Below, piece by piece: positions 8,680 through 17,663 of a stretch of 64,000 nucleotides of DNA. How positions within the stretch are numbered: the stretch's first letter is position 1; every line of letters begins with the position of its first letter. Position numbers and translations under genes: made by a program. The notes under the pieces were generated by a model, which was not told where the DNA came from, made no database searches, and worked only from the letters and a program-made list of their open reading frames with translations. Source of the stretch: Chelonobacter sp050613185 (GTDB lineage Bacteria; Pseudomonadota; Gammaproteobacteria; Enterobacterales; Pasteurellaceae); assembly GCF_050613185.1 (NCBI RefSeq), contig NZ_CP192511.1:1612001-1676000 (forward strand). Reading direction: 5' to 3'.

Positions 8680-8707
8680 AAAACCCGACTTGTTCGGGTT
8701 TTCTTTT
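8680..8707 (+). terminator. Rho-independent terminator after murA
   Basis: Perfect 9-bp stem AAAACCCGA/TCGGGTTTT with loop CTTGT, followed by CTTTT. It closes the mlaF-murA transcript. Confidence 0.85.
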
Positions 8708-8834
8708 GCGCATTTCTTTTGTGTAAGTTCACAATAACTGAAAAATAACCTGCCTAAACTCAAATCCGATTTCTGCCAAGTGCGGTTTTACGATAGAATA
8801 CAACGAATTAATTTTTAAATTTAGCAGGTAATGT

Positions 8835-10313
8835 ATGACCTCAAGCGTAGAATTATTGGTGAACGTCACACCAAATGAAACCCGGATTGCGTTACTCGAT
8901 ACCGGGGTGTTAAAAGAAGTGCATATTGAGCGCGAAGCCAAACGTGGCTTGGTCGGCAATATTTATAAAGGGCGGATTATGCGCGTGCTGCCCGGTATGC
9001 AATCGGCGTTTGTCGATATCGGCTTGGAAAAAGCCGCCTTTTTGCACGCCTCGGATATTGTATCGCACACCGAATGTGTTGATGAGTCGGAAAAGAAGCA
9101 GTTTATCGTCAAAGACATCAGCGAACTGGTGCGTGAAGGGCAGGATATTGTGGTGCAAGTGGTGAAAGATCCGCTCGGCACCAAAGGCGCGCGTTTGACC
9201 ACTGACATTACCTTGCCGTCGCGTTATTTGGTATTTATGCCGGAAAATAGCCATGTCGGGGTGTCACAGCGGATTGAAAGCGAAGAAGAACGCGCGCGCT
9301 TGAAAGCGTTGGTGGAAGGCTATTGCGACGAACTGGGCGGTTTTATCGTACGCACCGCCTCGGAGGGCTGTTCGGAAGAAGAATTGCAACAAGATGCGCA
9401 ATTTCTCAAGCGTTTATGGCGCAAAGTGATGGAACGCAAAAGCAAATATCCGACCCGTTCCATGCTGTACGGTGAACTGGCGCTGGCACAACGCGTTTTG
9501 CGTGATTTTGTCGGCACACAGATTGATCTGATTCGGATCGATTCCAAACTGACTTATCAGGAAGTACAAACTTTCACCCAAGAATTTATGCCGGAGCTGA
9601 CCAACCGCTTGTCGCTGTATGTCGGCAACCAACCGCTGTTTGATCTTTACGGTGTGGAAAATGCCATCCAGCGCGGTTTGGAAAAACGCGTCAATCTGAA
9701 ATCCGGCGGTTACCTGATTATCGAGCAGACCGAAGCGATGACCACGATTGATATCAACACCGGCGCATTTGTCGGACATCGTAATCTGGAAGAGACCATT
9801 TTCAACACCAATGTCGAAGCCACGCAAACCATTGCACAGCAACTGCAACTGCGTAATCTGGGCGGCATTATCATTATCGATTTTATCGATATGCAGAGCG
9901 AGGAACACCGCGAACGGGTGTTACAATCGCTGAATGAAGCGTTATCCAGTGACCGGGTCAAAACCAACGTTAACGGTTTCACTCAGTTAGGCTTGGTGGA
10001 GATGACGCGCAAACGCACCCGTGAAAGCTTGGAACACGTTTTGTGTACCGAATGTCCGGCGTGTAAAGGGCGCGGCAGTTTGAAAACGGTGGAAACCGTC
10101 AGTTATGAAATTGTGCGCGAAATCGTGCGGATTCATCACCAATACGACAGCGAACAATTTTTGGTCTATGCCTCAAGAGCGGTGGCGGACTATCTGATTA
10201 ACGAAGAAGCGCACGGGATTTTAGCCGAATTGGAAGTGTTTATCGGCAAACAAGTGCAAATCAAAACCGAAGTATTTTATAACCAAGAACAATTTGATGT
10301 CGTAATCATGTAA
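8835..10313 (+). CDS. rng: Ribonuclease G
   Basis: RNase G is the shorter homologue of RNase E and helps to mature 16S rRNA and to degrade mRNA. The 492-residue protein has an S1 RNA-binding domain (about 38-125), catalytic aspartates Asp306 (TIDINTG) and Asp349 (IIIDFIDM), and a Zn-link CPAC at 407-410. It lacks the long acidic-basic tail that would make it RNase E. GCAGGT stands before the ATG. It is followed after 96 bp by tldD. Confidence 0.96.
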   Translation: MTSSVELLVNVTPNETRIALLDTGVLKEVHIEREAKRGLVGNIYKGRIMRVLPGMQSAFVDIGLEKAAFLHASDIVSHTECVDESEKKQFIVKDISELVREGQDIVVQVVKDPLGTKGARLTTDITLPSRYLVFMPENSHVGVSQRIESEEERARLKALVEGYCDELGGFIVRTASEGCSEEELQQDAQFLKRLWRKVMERKSKYPTRSMLYGELALAQRVLRDFVGTQIDLIRIDSKLTYQEVQTFTQEFMPELTNRLSLYVGNQPLFDLYGVENAIQRGLEKRVNLKSGGYLIIEQTEAMTTIDINTGAFVGHRNLEETIFNTNVEATQTIAQQLQLRNLGGIIIIDFIDMQSEEHRERVLQSLNEALSSDRVKTNVNGFTQLGLVEMTRKRTRESLEHVLCTECPACKGRGSLKTVETVSYEIVREIVRIHHQYDSEQFLVYASRAVADYLINEEAHGILAELEVFIGKQVQIKTEVFYNQEQFDVVIM

Positions 10314-10347
10314 ACTGCGCCATAAAATGGCTTCTGCGTTTTTATTT

Positions 10348-10372
10348 CCCTCTCTCCGCATGCGGAGGGAGG
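10348..10372. repeat. Palindrome of the CTCCCTCCG...CGGAGGGAG family
   Basis: CTCTCCGCATGCGGAGGG is centred in this near-perfect palindrome between rng and tldD. It matches both arms of the larger element at 47603-47748. The flanks show no obvious terminator T-run. Confidence 0.7.
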
Positions 10373-10409
10373 CGACGGCATTATCACATTCATCCAAAAC
10401 GAGAATTTC

Positions 10410-11867
10410 ATGCAAAACCCAATTTTAAACAACGTATCTGCAACTTTGTTGGAAGCAAGCCAACTCAGCGTGGCACAGCTCGCCAATATTCTGGATCAAT
10501 TTTCCGCACGCGAAATCGACTATGCCGATCTCTATTTCCAATCCTCGACCGATGAAAATTGGGTGTTGGAAGACGGCATTATCAAAGAGGGCGGATTTCA
10601 TATTGATCGCGGCGTGGGCGTGCGGGCGGTCAGCGGCGAAAAAACCGGGTTTGCCTATGCCGACCAAATCAACCTCAACCAATTACAACAATGTGTTGAC
10701 GCAACCAAAGGCATTGCACGGGCGACGCAATCGCAAATCACCCCGATTATTTTAAAACCGACTTTAGCGGAAATGCGCTATGCGGTGATCAATCCGCTGC
10801 AAAGCCTCAGCCGTGAGAAAAAAATCGAGCTGTTGCATTTGATTGATAAAACCGCACGCGCCGAAGATCCGCGTGTGATTCAAGTCTCCGCCAGTATCAG
10901 TTCGCTCTACGAAGAAATGTTGGTTGCGGCAACCGACGGCACGCTGGCAGCGGATATTCGTCCGCTCATCCGTCTGTCGGTTTCAGTGTTGGTGGAACAG
11001 GACGGCAAACGCCAAAGCGGTAGCGCAGGAGCCGGCGGGCGTTTTGGTTTGGATTGGTTGTTACAAGATTACCAAGGCGTAAGCCGTGCAGTGTGGTTTG
11101 CCAAAGAAGCGGTGCGTCAGGCGTTAGTCAAGCTAAGTGCGGTACAAGCGCCGGCGGGCATGATGCCGGTGGTGCTGGGCGCAGGCTGGCCGGGCGTATT
11201 ATTGCACGAAGCGGTCGGACACGGTTTAGAGGGGGATTTCAACCGTAAAAAATCCTCGCTGTTCAGCGGTAAAATCGGCGAATTGGTGACTTCACCACTG
11301 TGTACGATTATTGATGACGGCACGCTTGCCGACCGTCGCGGTTCGTTGACGGTGGATGACGAAGGTGTACCTAGCCAACGCAATGTGTTGATCGAAAACG
11401 GCATATTGAAAGGGTATATGCAAGATAAACTGAATGCGCGCTTAATGGGCGTTGCCCCGACCGGCAACGGACGGCGTGAATCTTATGCGCACTTGCCAAT
11501 GCCGCGCATGACCAATACCTATATGCTTGCCGGGGAAAACAAATTCGATGAGCTGATTGCCTCGGTTGACAACGGCATTTATGCACCGCACTTTGGCGGC
11601 GGGCAAGTGGATATTACCTCCGGCAAATTCGTGTTTTCCGCTTCCGAAGCCTACCTGATCGAAAACGGCAAAATCACCAAACCCGTGGTCGGTGCAACCC
11701 TGATCGGCAGCGGTATTGAGGTGATGCAAAACATCTCCATGGTCGCCGACGAAAGCGAGCTTGATCCGGGGATCGGCGTCTGCGGCAAAGAGGGGCAAAG
11801 CGTACCGGTCGGCGTGGGACAACCGGCATTGAAAATCGATAATATCACCGTTGGCGGCACTAGCTAG
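10410..11867 (+). CDS. tldD: Metalloprotease TldD
   Basis: TldD pairs with TldE/PmbA to form a zinc protease that degrades unfolded peptides and, in enterobacteria, matures microcin B17 and acts on CcdA. The 485-residue protein has the modified zinc motif HEAVGHGLEGDF starting at residue 266, followed by the C-terminal domain with the GGxVDITSGKF motif. pmbA is not nearby. The stop codon overlaps that of the convergent small gene by 4 bp, with no terminator between them. Confidence 0.97.
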   Translation: MQNPILNNVSATLLEASQLSVAQLANILDQFSAREIDYADLYFQSSTDENWVLEDGIIKEGGFHIDRGVGVRAVSGEKTGFAYADQINLNQLQQCVDATKGIARATQSQITPIILKPTLAEMRYAVINPLQSLSREKKIELLHLIDKTARAEDPRVIQVSASISSLYEEMLVAATDGTLAADIRPLIRLSVSVLVEQDGKRQSGSAGAGGRFGLDWLLQDYQGVSRAVWFAKEAVRQALVKLSAVQAPAGMMPVVLGAGWPGVLLHEAVGHGLEGDFNRKKSSLFSGKIGELVTSPLCTIIDDGTLADRRGSLTVDDEGVPSQRNVLIENGILKGYMQDKLNARLMGVAPTGNGRRESYAHLPMPRMTNTYMLAGENKFDELIASVDNGIYAPHFGGGQVDITSGKFVFSASEAYLIENGKITKPVVGATLIGSGIEVMQNISMVADESELDPGIGVCGKEGQSVPVGVGQPALKIDNITVGGTS

Positions 11868-12100
11868 CTTTCCCGCTTAGCCAATGCAATGGCGGCATTG
11901 ATCGCCGCCTTTGCTTGCGGACTGTTTTTCCAACAGGAACTGCCCATTGCCGCAGAAATTTGCCGGCAAATATCGTCAGTTTTTTCCTTGGCGAGCTGCT
12001 CAAACGAATAAATTCCAAGCTGTTCCAAGCGTTCAATCACGGTTAAGCCGACATATTTCAACTGTAACAATTGGCTTTTCTCTTGTTCCGAAAAATGCAT
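11864..12100 (-). CDS. Small helix-hairpin-helix protein, Cdd1/TfoX-C-like
   Basis: A 78-residue protein with the pattern LKYVGLTVIERLEQLGI (residues 14-30), a helix-hairpin-helix-like motif, then SFEQLAKEKTDDICRQI and a Cys-containing turn GSSCWKNSP. This layout recalls the small Cdd1 'pathogenicity locus' family and the C-terminal domain of TfoX proteins, both of unknown or regulatory role; I cannot name it more exactly. The ATG at 12100-12098 has GGGGGAACGGT upstream. The frame is open 39 codons further, through a hydrophobic stretch, but without a ribosome site. Tail-to-tail overlap with tldD. Confidence 0.75.
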   Translation of the reverse strand: MHFSEQEKSQLLQLKYVGLTVIERLEQLGIYSFEQLAKEKTDDICRQISAAMGSSCWKNSPQAKAAINAAIALAKRES

Positions 12101-12293
12101 ACCGTTCCCCCTATCAGATTTAAATCGACTGATTTTTATCCAAGTATGGCATAAGCAAGCGAGAAAGCACAAGACGATTGCAATCGTTATCAAATTACCT
12201 ATTGATAAGCGCTGCAAATCGTTTTATGTTAGGCAAAGAATTGCACCGCACTTTAGTTGACAGCATGAGTTAAAGGATAGAAAAGGAACAATC

Positions 12294-13502
12294 ATGACAC
12301 AATATACCAGAGCAACCTTTGATCAAGTTTTGATCCAAAATTATACCCCTGCGGATTTTATTCCGGTGCGTGGCAAGGGCAGTACGGTTTGGGATCAAGC
12401 GGGAAAAGACTATATTGATTTCACCAGTGGCGTGGCGGTCAATTCATTGGGGCATTGCCCCGACGAGGTGGTGGCGGTGCTGAAACGGCAGGGCGAAACC
12501 CTGTGGCATTCAAGTAACTGGTTCACCAGCGAACCGGCGTTGGAACTTGCCTCAAAACTGATCGAAAAAACCTTCGCCGAGCGGGTAATGTTTGCCAATT
12601 CAGGGGCGGAAGCGAATGAAGCCGCATTGAAATTGGCGCGCCGTTATGCGGTCGATCATTTCGGTTATCAAAAAAGCAAAATCATCTCGTTTAAGCAAAG
12701 TTTCCACGGCAGAACGCTGTTTACCGTCAGCGTCGGCGGACAGCCGAAATATTCCGACGGCTTCGGACCGAAACTGGCGGACATTGTACATGTGCCGTTC
12801 AATGATTTAAGTGCGGTCAAAGCCGTGATTGATGACCACACTTGTGCGGTGATTATCGAGCCGGTGCAAGGCGAAAGCGGCGTTTTACCGGCGCAACGTG
12901 AATTCCTGCAAGGTTTGCGCGAACTGTGTGATCAATATCAGGCGTTACTGATTTTTGATGAAGTGCAAACAGGCTTAGGGCGAACCGGCGAATTTTTCGC
13001 GTATATGCATTACGGCGTGGTGCCGGATATTTTGACTTCAGCCAAAGCGTTGGCGAACGGTTTTCCAATCAGTGCGATGTTGACTACCGATAAAATCGCG
13101 AAAAGTTTCTCGCCGGGCGTGCACGGCACCACTTTTGGCGGCAATCCGCTGGCGTGTGCGGTCGGCAACAAAGTAGTGGACATCATCAGCCAACCGCACT
13201 TTTTGCAACAGGTGCGGCAACGCTCAGCCCAGCTGATTGAACGACTTGAGGCAATCAATCAAAAAGCGAAAATCTTCAACTGTGTGCGTGGCTTAGGCTT
13301 GTTAATCGGCGCGGAATTAAGCGCGCAATATCAGGATAAAGCGGCAGAACTGCGCAGCAAAGCCAATGATTTCGGTGTGATGTTGCTGGTTGCCGGCCCA
13401 AACGTGTTGCGTTTTGCCCCTGCACTGAATATCAGCGATACCGAATTCGAGTTAGGTATGCAGCGATTTGAGCAGATGGTGAATTCGTTAGTGGCGCCCT
13501 AA
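12294..13502 (+). CDS. argD: Acetylornithine / succinyldiaminopimelate aminotransferase
   Basis: A class-III PLP aminotransferase of 402 residues. The PLP lysine is Lys251 in TSAKALANGFP, with the pyridine-binding Asp222 in FDEVQTG and the phosphate-binding NSGAEANE at 102-109. Such enzymes serve arginine synthesis (N-acetylornithine) and lysine/diaminopimelate synthesis; in this family, where arginine genes are often lost, the diaminopimelate role may be the essential one. It stands alone, ending in a shared terminator with mutT. GGAACA lies before the ATG. Confidence 0.93.
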   Translation: MTQYTRATFDQVLIQNYTPADFIPVRGKGSTVWDQAGKDYIDFTSGVAVNSLGHCPDEVVAVLKRQGETLWHSSNWFTSEPALELASKLIEKTFAERVMFANSGAEANEAALKLARRYAVDHFGYQKSKIISFKQSFHGRTLFTVSVGGQPKYSDGFGPKLADIVHVPFNDLSAVKAVIDDHTCAVIIEPVQGESGVLPAQREFLQGLRELCDQYQALLIFDEVQTGLGRTGEFFAYMHYGVVPDILTSAKALANGFPISAMLTTDKIAKSFSPGVHGTTFGGNPLACAVGNKVVDIISQPHFLQQVRQRSAQLIERLEAINQKAKIFNCVRGLGLLIGAELSAQYQDKAAELRSKANDFGVMLLVAGPNVLRFAPALNISDTEFELGMQRFEQMVNSLVAP

Positions 13503-13513
13503 TGCGGCATGAC

Positions 13514-13539
13514 AGGGGCATTTTGATATGCCCCTTTTT
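13514..13539. terminator. Bidirectional terminator between argD and mutT
   Basis: Perfect 8-bp stem AGGGGCAT/ATGCCCCT with a 6-base loop and TTTT on the plus-strand side. It separates the convergent argD and mutT genes. Confidence 0.8.
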
Positions 13540-13546
13540 CAATCCG

Positions 13547-13978
13547 CTATTTTTCGCTTAATAACCGCTCGATAATTTTTTTATTTGCCGGCGGAAATTG
13601 CCCATGGTCGAGGGCGTGTTGTTCGATCCAAAAGCCATCTTGTCCCTCACGTCCGAACGGCTGGTTTAGCCACTCTTCGACCAAGTAAAAACTCAGCTCA
13701 ATCACCTTTTTCGGGTATTCAAACTGAAAACGTTCATACAGTTTGGTGTTTAGCACCATAATGCCGATCTCTTCTTCCAGTTCGCGTTTTAATGCCTGTT
13801 CTTCACTCTCATTGTCTTCGACTTTGCCGCCGGGAAACTCCCAGCTTTGGGCGAAATCTTTGCCTTCTAAACGACGGGTGAGAAAAATCTGTTTGAATTC
13901 GTTACGGATAATCCCGACAGCGACTTTAATCAGTGGTTTTGCTTGCGGTTGGTTGGCAAGTGCGGTTTGTGTCGTCAT
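13547..13978 (-). CDS. mutT: 8-oxo-dGTP diphosphatase MutT
   Basis: MutT hydrolyses 8-oxo-dGTP and so prevents A-to-C transversions. The 143-residue protein has a complete Nudix box from Gly50 (GGKVEDNESEEQA, then RELEEEIGI). AGGAAAG precedes the ATG. It sits just downstream of secA, as in enterobacteria, but an intrinsic terminator lies in the gap, so it may be expressed partly by read-through. A USS (13958-13966) falls in the N-terminal codons. Confidence 0.95.
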   Translation of the reverse strand: MTTQTALANQPQAKPLIKVAVGIIRNEFKQIFLTRRLEGKDFAQSWEFPGGKVEDNESEEQALKRELEEEIGIMVLNTKLYERFQFEYPKKVIELSFYLVEEWLNQPFGREGQDGFWIEQHALDHGQFPPANKKIIERLLSEK

Positions 13979-13991
13979 GATCTTTCCTGTA

Positions 13992-14016
13992 TTAAAAATG
14001 GGGCAAGCCGCCCCAT
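13992..14016 (-). terminator. Rho-independent terminator after secA
   Basis: On the minus strand ATGGGGC/GCCCCAT (7-bp stem, loop GGCTT) is followed by TTTTAAT. It sits between the secA stop and the mutT start. Confidence 0.75.
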
Positions 14017-14031
14017 TATAATAGATTCATC

Positions 14032-16728
14032 TTATTTAATCTTGCCGTGACAGTATTTGTATTTTTTACCGGAGCCGCATGGGCATGGCGCATTGCGGCT
14101 GACTTTTGCCACTTCACCGTTTTCATCCTGCGATTTTGCCTCATCGCCATGTTGGTGATATTGCATGGCTTCTGCTTGGCGTTCTGCGGCTTCGCGGCGC
14201 AGACGCTCGGCTTCTTCCACTTCTTCCTGAGTGCGGACTTGCACTTTGCTCAGGGTGCTGATCACCGTGGATTTCAGGGTGTCTAACATCTCGGTAAACA
14301 TCTGGAACGACTCTTTTTTGTATTCTTGCTTCGGATCTTTCTGAGCATAACCGCGCAAGTGAATGCCACGGCGCAGATGATCCATCGCCGCCAGATGTTC
14401 TTTCCATAATTCATCCAAAATTTGTAACATCACGCCTTTTTCAAAGGCGCGCATATTGTCCGCACCGACCAATTCGACTTTGCGTTCATGCTCGGCGACT
14501 GCCGCCGCTAAAATACGTTCGCGCAGGGTTTCTTCATGCAAATTGTTGTCTTCTTCCAACCATTTGCCAATCGGTAAATCTAAGGCAAAGTCGGTTTTCA
14601 GGCGCTGTTCCAAACCGTCGATGTTCCACATTTCTTCCAATGATTGCGGCGGAATATACTGGTCGATGGTGTTGTTGAACACATCTTGACGAATCACGTT
14701 GATCGTCTCGGAAATATCGTCGTGATCTAACAAATCATTGCGCTGGGTATAAATCGCGTGACGCTGATCATTGGCGACATCATCGAATTGCAACAGGTTT
14801 TTCCGTCCGTCAAAGTTGTGTGATTCCACTTTGGCTTGCGCACTGGCGATCACTTTTGCCAACAGCTTGGATTCCATTGCCTCGCCCGGCTCGCTGAAGG
14901 CTTTGCGCATCATATTCAGCTTGCCTTCGTTCAGATAAATCCGCATTAAAGCGTCATCTAACGACAAATAGAAACGGGAGGAGCCCGGGTCGCCCTGACG
15001 CCCGGAACGACCGCGCAGCTGGTTGTCGATCCGACGCGATTCATGGCGTTCGGTGCCGATAATATGCAAGCCGCCGGCTTCGGTCACAATTTTATTGCGT
15101 TCCGCCCAGTCAGCTTTGATTTTGGCAATCTGCTCTTCCGTTGGATTTTCCAGTTTGGCGATTTCCGCCTTCCAGTTTCCACCCAACACGATGTCCGTAC
15201 CACGTCCCGCCATATTGGTGGCGATGGTGACCGCACCCGGCACACCGGCATCCGCCACGATTTCCGCTTCTTGTGCATGGAATTTGGCGTTCAGCACGTT
15301 ATGTTTGATCCCGGCTTTGGTTAGGGTTTTTGATAACAATTCTGATTTTTCGATCGAAATTGTACCGACCAACACCGGCTGATTACGTGCAATCGCTTCT
15401 TTAATATCGGCGACAATCGCGGCGAATTTGTCTTCTTCGTTTTTGTACATTAAATCGGTGCGGTCATCGCGGATCATCGGTTTGTTGGTTGGCACCACCA
15501 CGGTTTCCAATCCGTAAATTTGTTGGAACTCAAAGGCTTCGGTGTCTGCCGTGCCGGTCATCCCAGCCAGTTTTTCATACAGACGGAAATAGTTTTGATA
15601 GGTGATCGACGCGGTGGTTTGGTTTTCGCTTTGAATTTGTACGTTTTCTTTCGCTTCGATCGCTTGGTGCAAGCCTTCCGACCAGCGGCGGCCTTGCATA
15701 GTGCGCCCGGTGTGTTCATCCACAATCACGATTTCGCCGTCTTTGACGATATAATCCACATTGCGTTCAAACAGGGTATGCGCACGCAACGCCGCATAAA
15801 CGTGGTGCAACAAGCTGACTTTCGACGGCGAATACAGTGAATCGCCTTCTTTCATCAAACCGGCTTCGATTAATAAATTTTCGATTTTTTCCTGACCGCG
15901 TTCGGTTAAAAACGCCTGTTTATTTTTCAAGTCAAGCGTGTAATCGCCGTCGCCTTGATATTCCTCGCTGTCTTCTTTTTCTTGGAACACCAGCTTCGGA
16001 ATCAATTTATCAATCGCAATATACAAATCGGAGCTGTCTTCCGCTTGTCCGGAAATAATCAACGGCGTACGCGCTTCGTCGATTAAAATCGAATCGACCT
16101 CATCGACCAAGGCATAATATAACGGACGCTGGAAACGGTCTTGCGGCGAATGCGCCAAGTTATCGCGCAGGTAGTCAAAACCCAGTTCGCTGTTGGTGGC
16201 GTAGGTGATATCGGCGGCGTAGGCGGCGCGTTTTTGTTCCGGCGCTAATCCGGGGATATTGACGCCGACGGTCAAGCCTAAAAATTCAAACAGCGGACGG
16301 TTGGTCTCCGCATCGCGGCGCGCCAAATAATCATTGACGGTGACCACGTGCACGCCGCGCCCGGTCAAGGCATTTAAATAGCAAGGCAGGGTTGCGGTCA
16401 AGGTTTTGCCTTCCCCGGTGCGCATTTCGGCGATACAACGATCATTCAAGATCATGCCGCCGACTAATTGCACATCAAACGGACGCATGCCGAGTGTGCG
16501 TTGGCTTGCTTCGCGCACGGTGGCAAAGGCTTCCGGCAGGATTTTATCGAGGGTTTCGCCTTGTGCTAAACGGGCTTTGAATTCCGCGGTTTTGGCTTTC
16601 AGCTCTTCATCGCTCAGGGCTTGGTATTGCGCTTCCAGTTGGTTGATTTGTTGAACGCGTTTGTTGAGGCGGCGCAGAATACGATCATTACGGCTGCCGA
16701 AAATTTTGGTTGCAATGGCTTTAAACAT
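14032..16728 (-). CDS. secA: Preprotein translocase motor ATPase SecA
   Basis: SecA drives secretory proteins through SecYEG. The 898-residue protein is of normal length, with Walker A MRTGEGKT (102-109), DEVDSILIDEARTPL in the Walker B region, the second nucleotide-binding half with GRSGRQGDPG, and a C-terminal SecB/zinc-binding tail with Cys882, Cys884, Cys893 and His894. The ribosome site is weak (GAAAAGT), consistent with control through the upstream leader gene secM rather than by a strong start. Confidence 0.98.
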   Translation of the reverse strand: MFKAIATKIFGSRNDRILRRLNKRVQQINQLEAQYQALSDEELKAKTAEFKARLAQGETLDKILPEAFATVREASQRTLGMRPFDVQLVGGMILNDRCIAEMRTGEGKTLTATLPCYLNALTGRGVHVVTVNDYLARRDAETNRPLFEFLGLTVGVNIPGLAPEQKRAAYAADITYATNSELGFDYLRDNLAHSPQDRFQRPLYYALVDEVDSILIDEARTPLIISGQAEDSSDLYIAIDKLIPKLVFQEKEDSEEYQGDGDYTLDLKNKQAFLTERGQEKIENLLIEAGLMKEGDSLYSPSKVSLLHHVYAALRAHTLFERNVDYIVKDGEIVIVDEHTGRTMQGRRWSEGLHQAIEAKENVQIQSENQTTASITYQNYFRLYEKLAGMTGTADTEAFEFQQIYGLETVVVPTNKPMIRDDRTDLMYKNEEDKFAAIVADIKEAIARNQPVLVGTISIEKSELLSKTLTKAGIKHNVLNAKFHAQEAEIVADAGVPGAVTIATNMAGRGTDIVLGGNWKAEIAKLENPTEEQIAKIKADWAERNKIVTEAGGLHIIGTERHESRRIDNQLRGRSGRQGDPGSSRFYLSLDDALMRIYLNEGKLNMMRKAFSEPGEAMESKLLAKVIASAQAKVESHNFDGRKNLLQFDDVANDQRHAIYTQRNDLLDHDDISETINVIRQDVFNNTIDQYIPPQSLEEMWNIDGLEQRLKTDFALDLPIGKWLEEDNNLHEETLRERILAAAVAEHERKVELVGADNMRAFEKGVMLQILDELWKEHLAAMDHLRRGIHLRGYAQKDPKQEYKKESFQMFTEMLDTLKSTVISTLSKVQVRTQEEVEEAERLRREAAERQAEAMQYHQHGDEAKSQDENGEVAKVSRNAPCPCGSGKKYKYCHGKIK

Positions 16729-16856
16729 AATACTTTTCTATCTCTTTTTAAATGACTTAAATCGGGCTTTGCCGGGCGAATGAAGGATACAAAAACCGCA
16801 CTTTGCTCAGTGCGATCGCCATTCAGGCGCAATCGGCAAAAATAGTGAATAACTTA
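16729..16856 (-). promoter_or_regulatory. secM-secA spacer with possible inverted-USS hairpin
   Basis: This 128-bp spacer carries a USS at 16795-16803 (reading AAGTGCGGT on the transcript). It is the exact reverse complement of the USS at the end of secM (16870-16878, reading ACCGCACTT on the transcript). The two could pair over 9 bp with about 66 bases between them. In E. coli a secM-secA hairpin hides the secA ribosome site and is opened by SecM stalling; whether this pair plays that role is inference. Confidence 0.4.
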
Positions 16857-17192
16857 TCATGAGAAGGAAAAGTGCGGTCCGGCGCGGATTGGCGGTACCG
16901 CTTTAACCGTGTCACCTATTAACGCTTGTTTTTCAACAAACAAATGTTGTGAAGGTGTGTGCCGGATCCGTTGCTGTAGCTGGATTTGGCGCTGTTGTTG
17001 CTGATAAAACAACGGGGCAAGCGGTTTTTGTTGCTCGCTTTGTTGCAGTTGATAGGCTTGGCTATAAGTTTGTTGCTCTTGTGTCGGATTAGCTTGGAGC
17101 GGCAACGACAAAATCGCCAACATTCCCAACAGGAATTGTGACCAAAAGTGCGGTTTACGAGCGGATTTGTTGTAGCCTCGAAACAGATTCAT
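16857..17192 (-). CDS. secM: Secretion monitor SecM with variant arrest peptide
   Basis: SecM is a secreted leader peptide that stalls its own ribosome when export is slow and so raises secA translation. This 111-residue protein lies directly upstream of secA, has a basic N-terminus and a signal-peptide core (FLLGMLAILSLPLQA, cut near residue 35), a glutamine-rich middle, and ends in AVPPIRAGPHFSFS. IRAGP (102-106) equals the last five residues of the E. coli arrest motif, but the upstream FxxxxWIxxxxG part is not recognisable. I chose the ATG at 17192; a TTG directly before it is the alternative. Length is below that of E. coli SecM (170). Confidence 0.88.
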   Translation of the reverse strand: MNLFRGYNKSARKPHFWSQFLLGMLAILSLPLQANPTQEQQTYSQAYQLQQSEQQKPLAPLFYQQQQRQIQLQQRIRHTPSQHLFVEKQALIGDTVKAVPPIRAGPHFSFS

Positions 17193-17316
17193 CAACGATA
17201 TTGCCTAAGCTGGTGTGAAAGCAGGATTGCTAAAAATGTGTGTTATTATAGAACATCACTGAGCCTATGTCATACATATCGGGACAAATTAGGGAAAAAC
17301 AAGCGGAAAAACAGCC

Positions 17317-17637
17317 ATGAAGCCAAATAAAACCCGTCAAAATAAAATGAAAAATATTCAGCAGTTGGTTGAGCAGAGTTCGTTTGCTGAAATCGCCCGT
17401 CGGGCGCTCTTTCTGGGCGATCTGAATAATCAGTTGCAGCAGCGTTTTCCAGACGTTTTCCGCGGGCGTTTTCGGGTCGCGACGATTCGTGATGAGGTGA
17501 TTTACTGCGAGGTGCAAAACGCCAGTTTAAAGCAGGGGATTTTGTTCCGTCAGGCTGAGTTGTTGGCATTGGCGCAAGAGGTGTTTCCGCAAGCAACGAG
17601 ATTGGAATTTAAGATTAATCCGGAGTTGGCGGGGTGA
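17317..17637 (+). CDS. dciA: DciA-type helicase-loader protein (DUF721)
   Basis: A 106-residue protein with the DUF721/DciA core (about 35-102), including LKQGILFRQAELLALAQEVFP. DciA is the ancestral loader of the replicative helicase DnaB in bacteria without phage-derived DnaC. It is divergent from secM, 124 bp away, as for the comparable gene in H. influenzae. A second ATG at 17347 (MKNIQQLVE) is an alternative start. A T-run follows the stop codon directly, but no good stem precedes it. Confidence 0.82.
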   Translation: MKPNKTRQNKMKNIQQLVEQSSFAEIARRALFLGDLNNQLQQRFPDVFRGRFRVATIRDEVIYCEVQNASLKQGILFRQAELLALAQEVFPQATRLEFKINPELAG

Positions 17638-17663
17638 TTTTTTTTCATTCATCTAAAATTAAA

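Noticed and set aside
12165..12200. Fur-box-like stretch upstream of the small helix-hairpin-helix gene
   Set aside because: About 11 of 16 positions fit, which is common by chance in AT-rich spacers, and no iron gene is next to it.
15023..15382. Long plus-strand frames antisense to secA, tldD, rng and murA
   Set aside because: These are shadows of well-conserved genes on the other strand, with no family features or ribosome sites.
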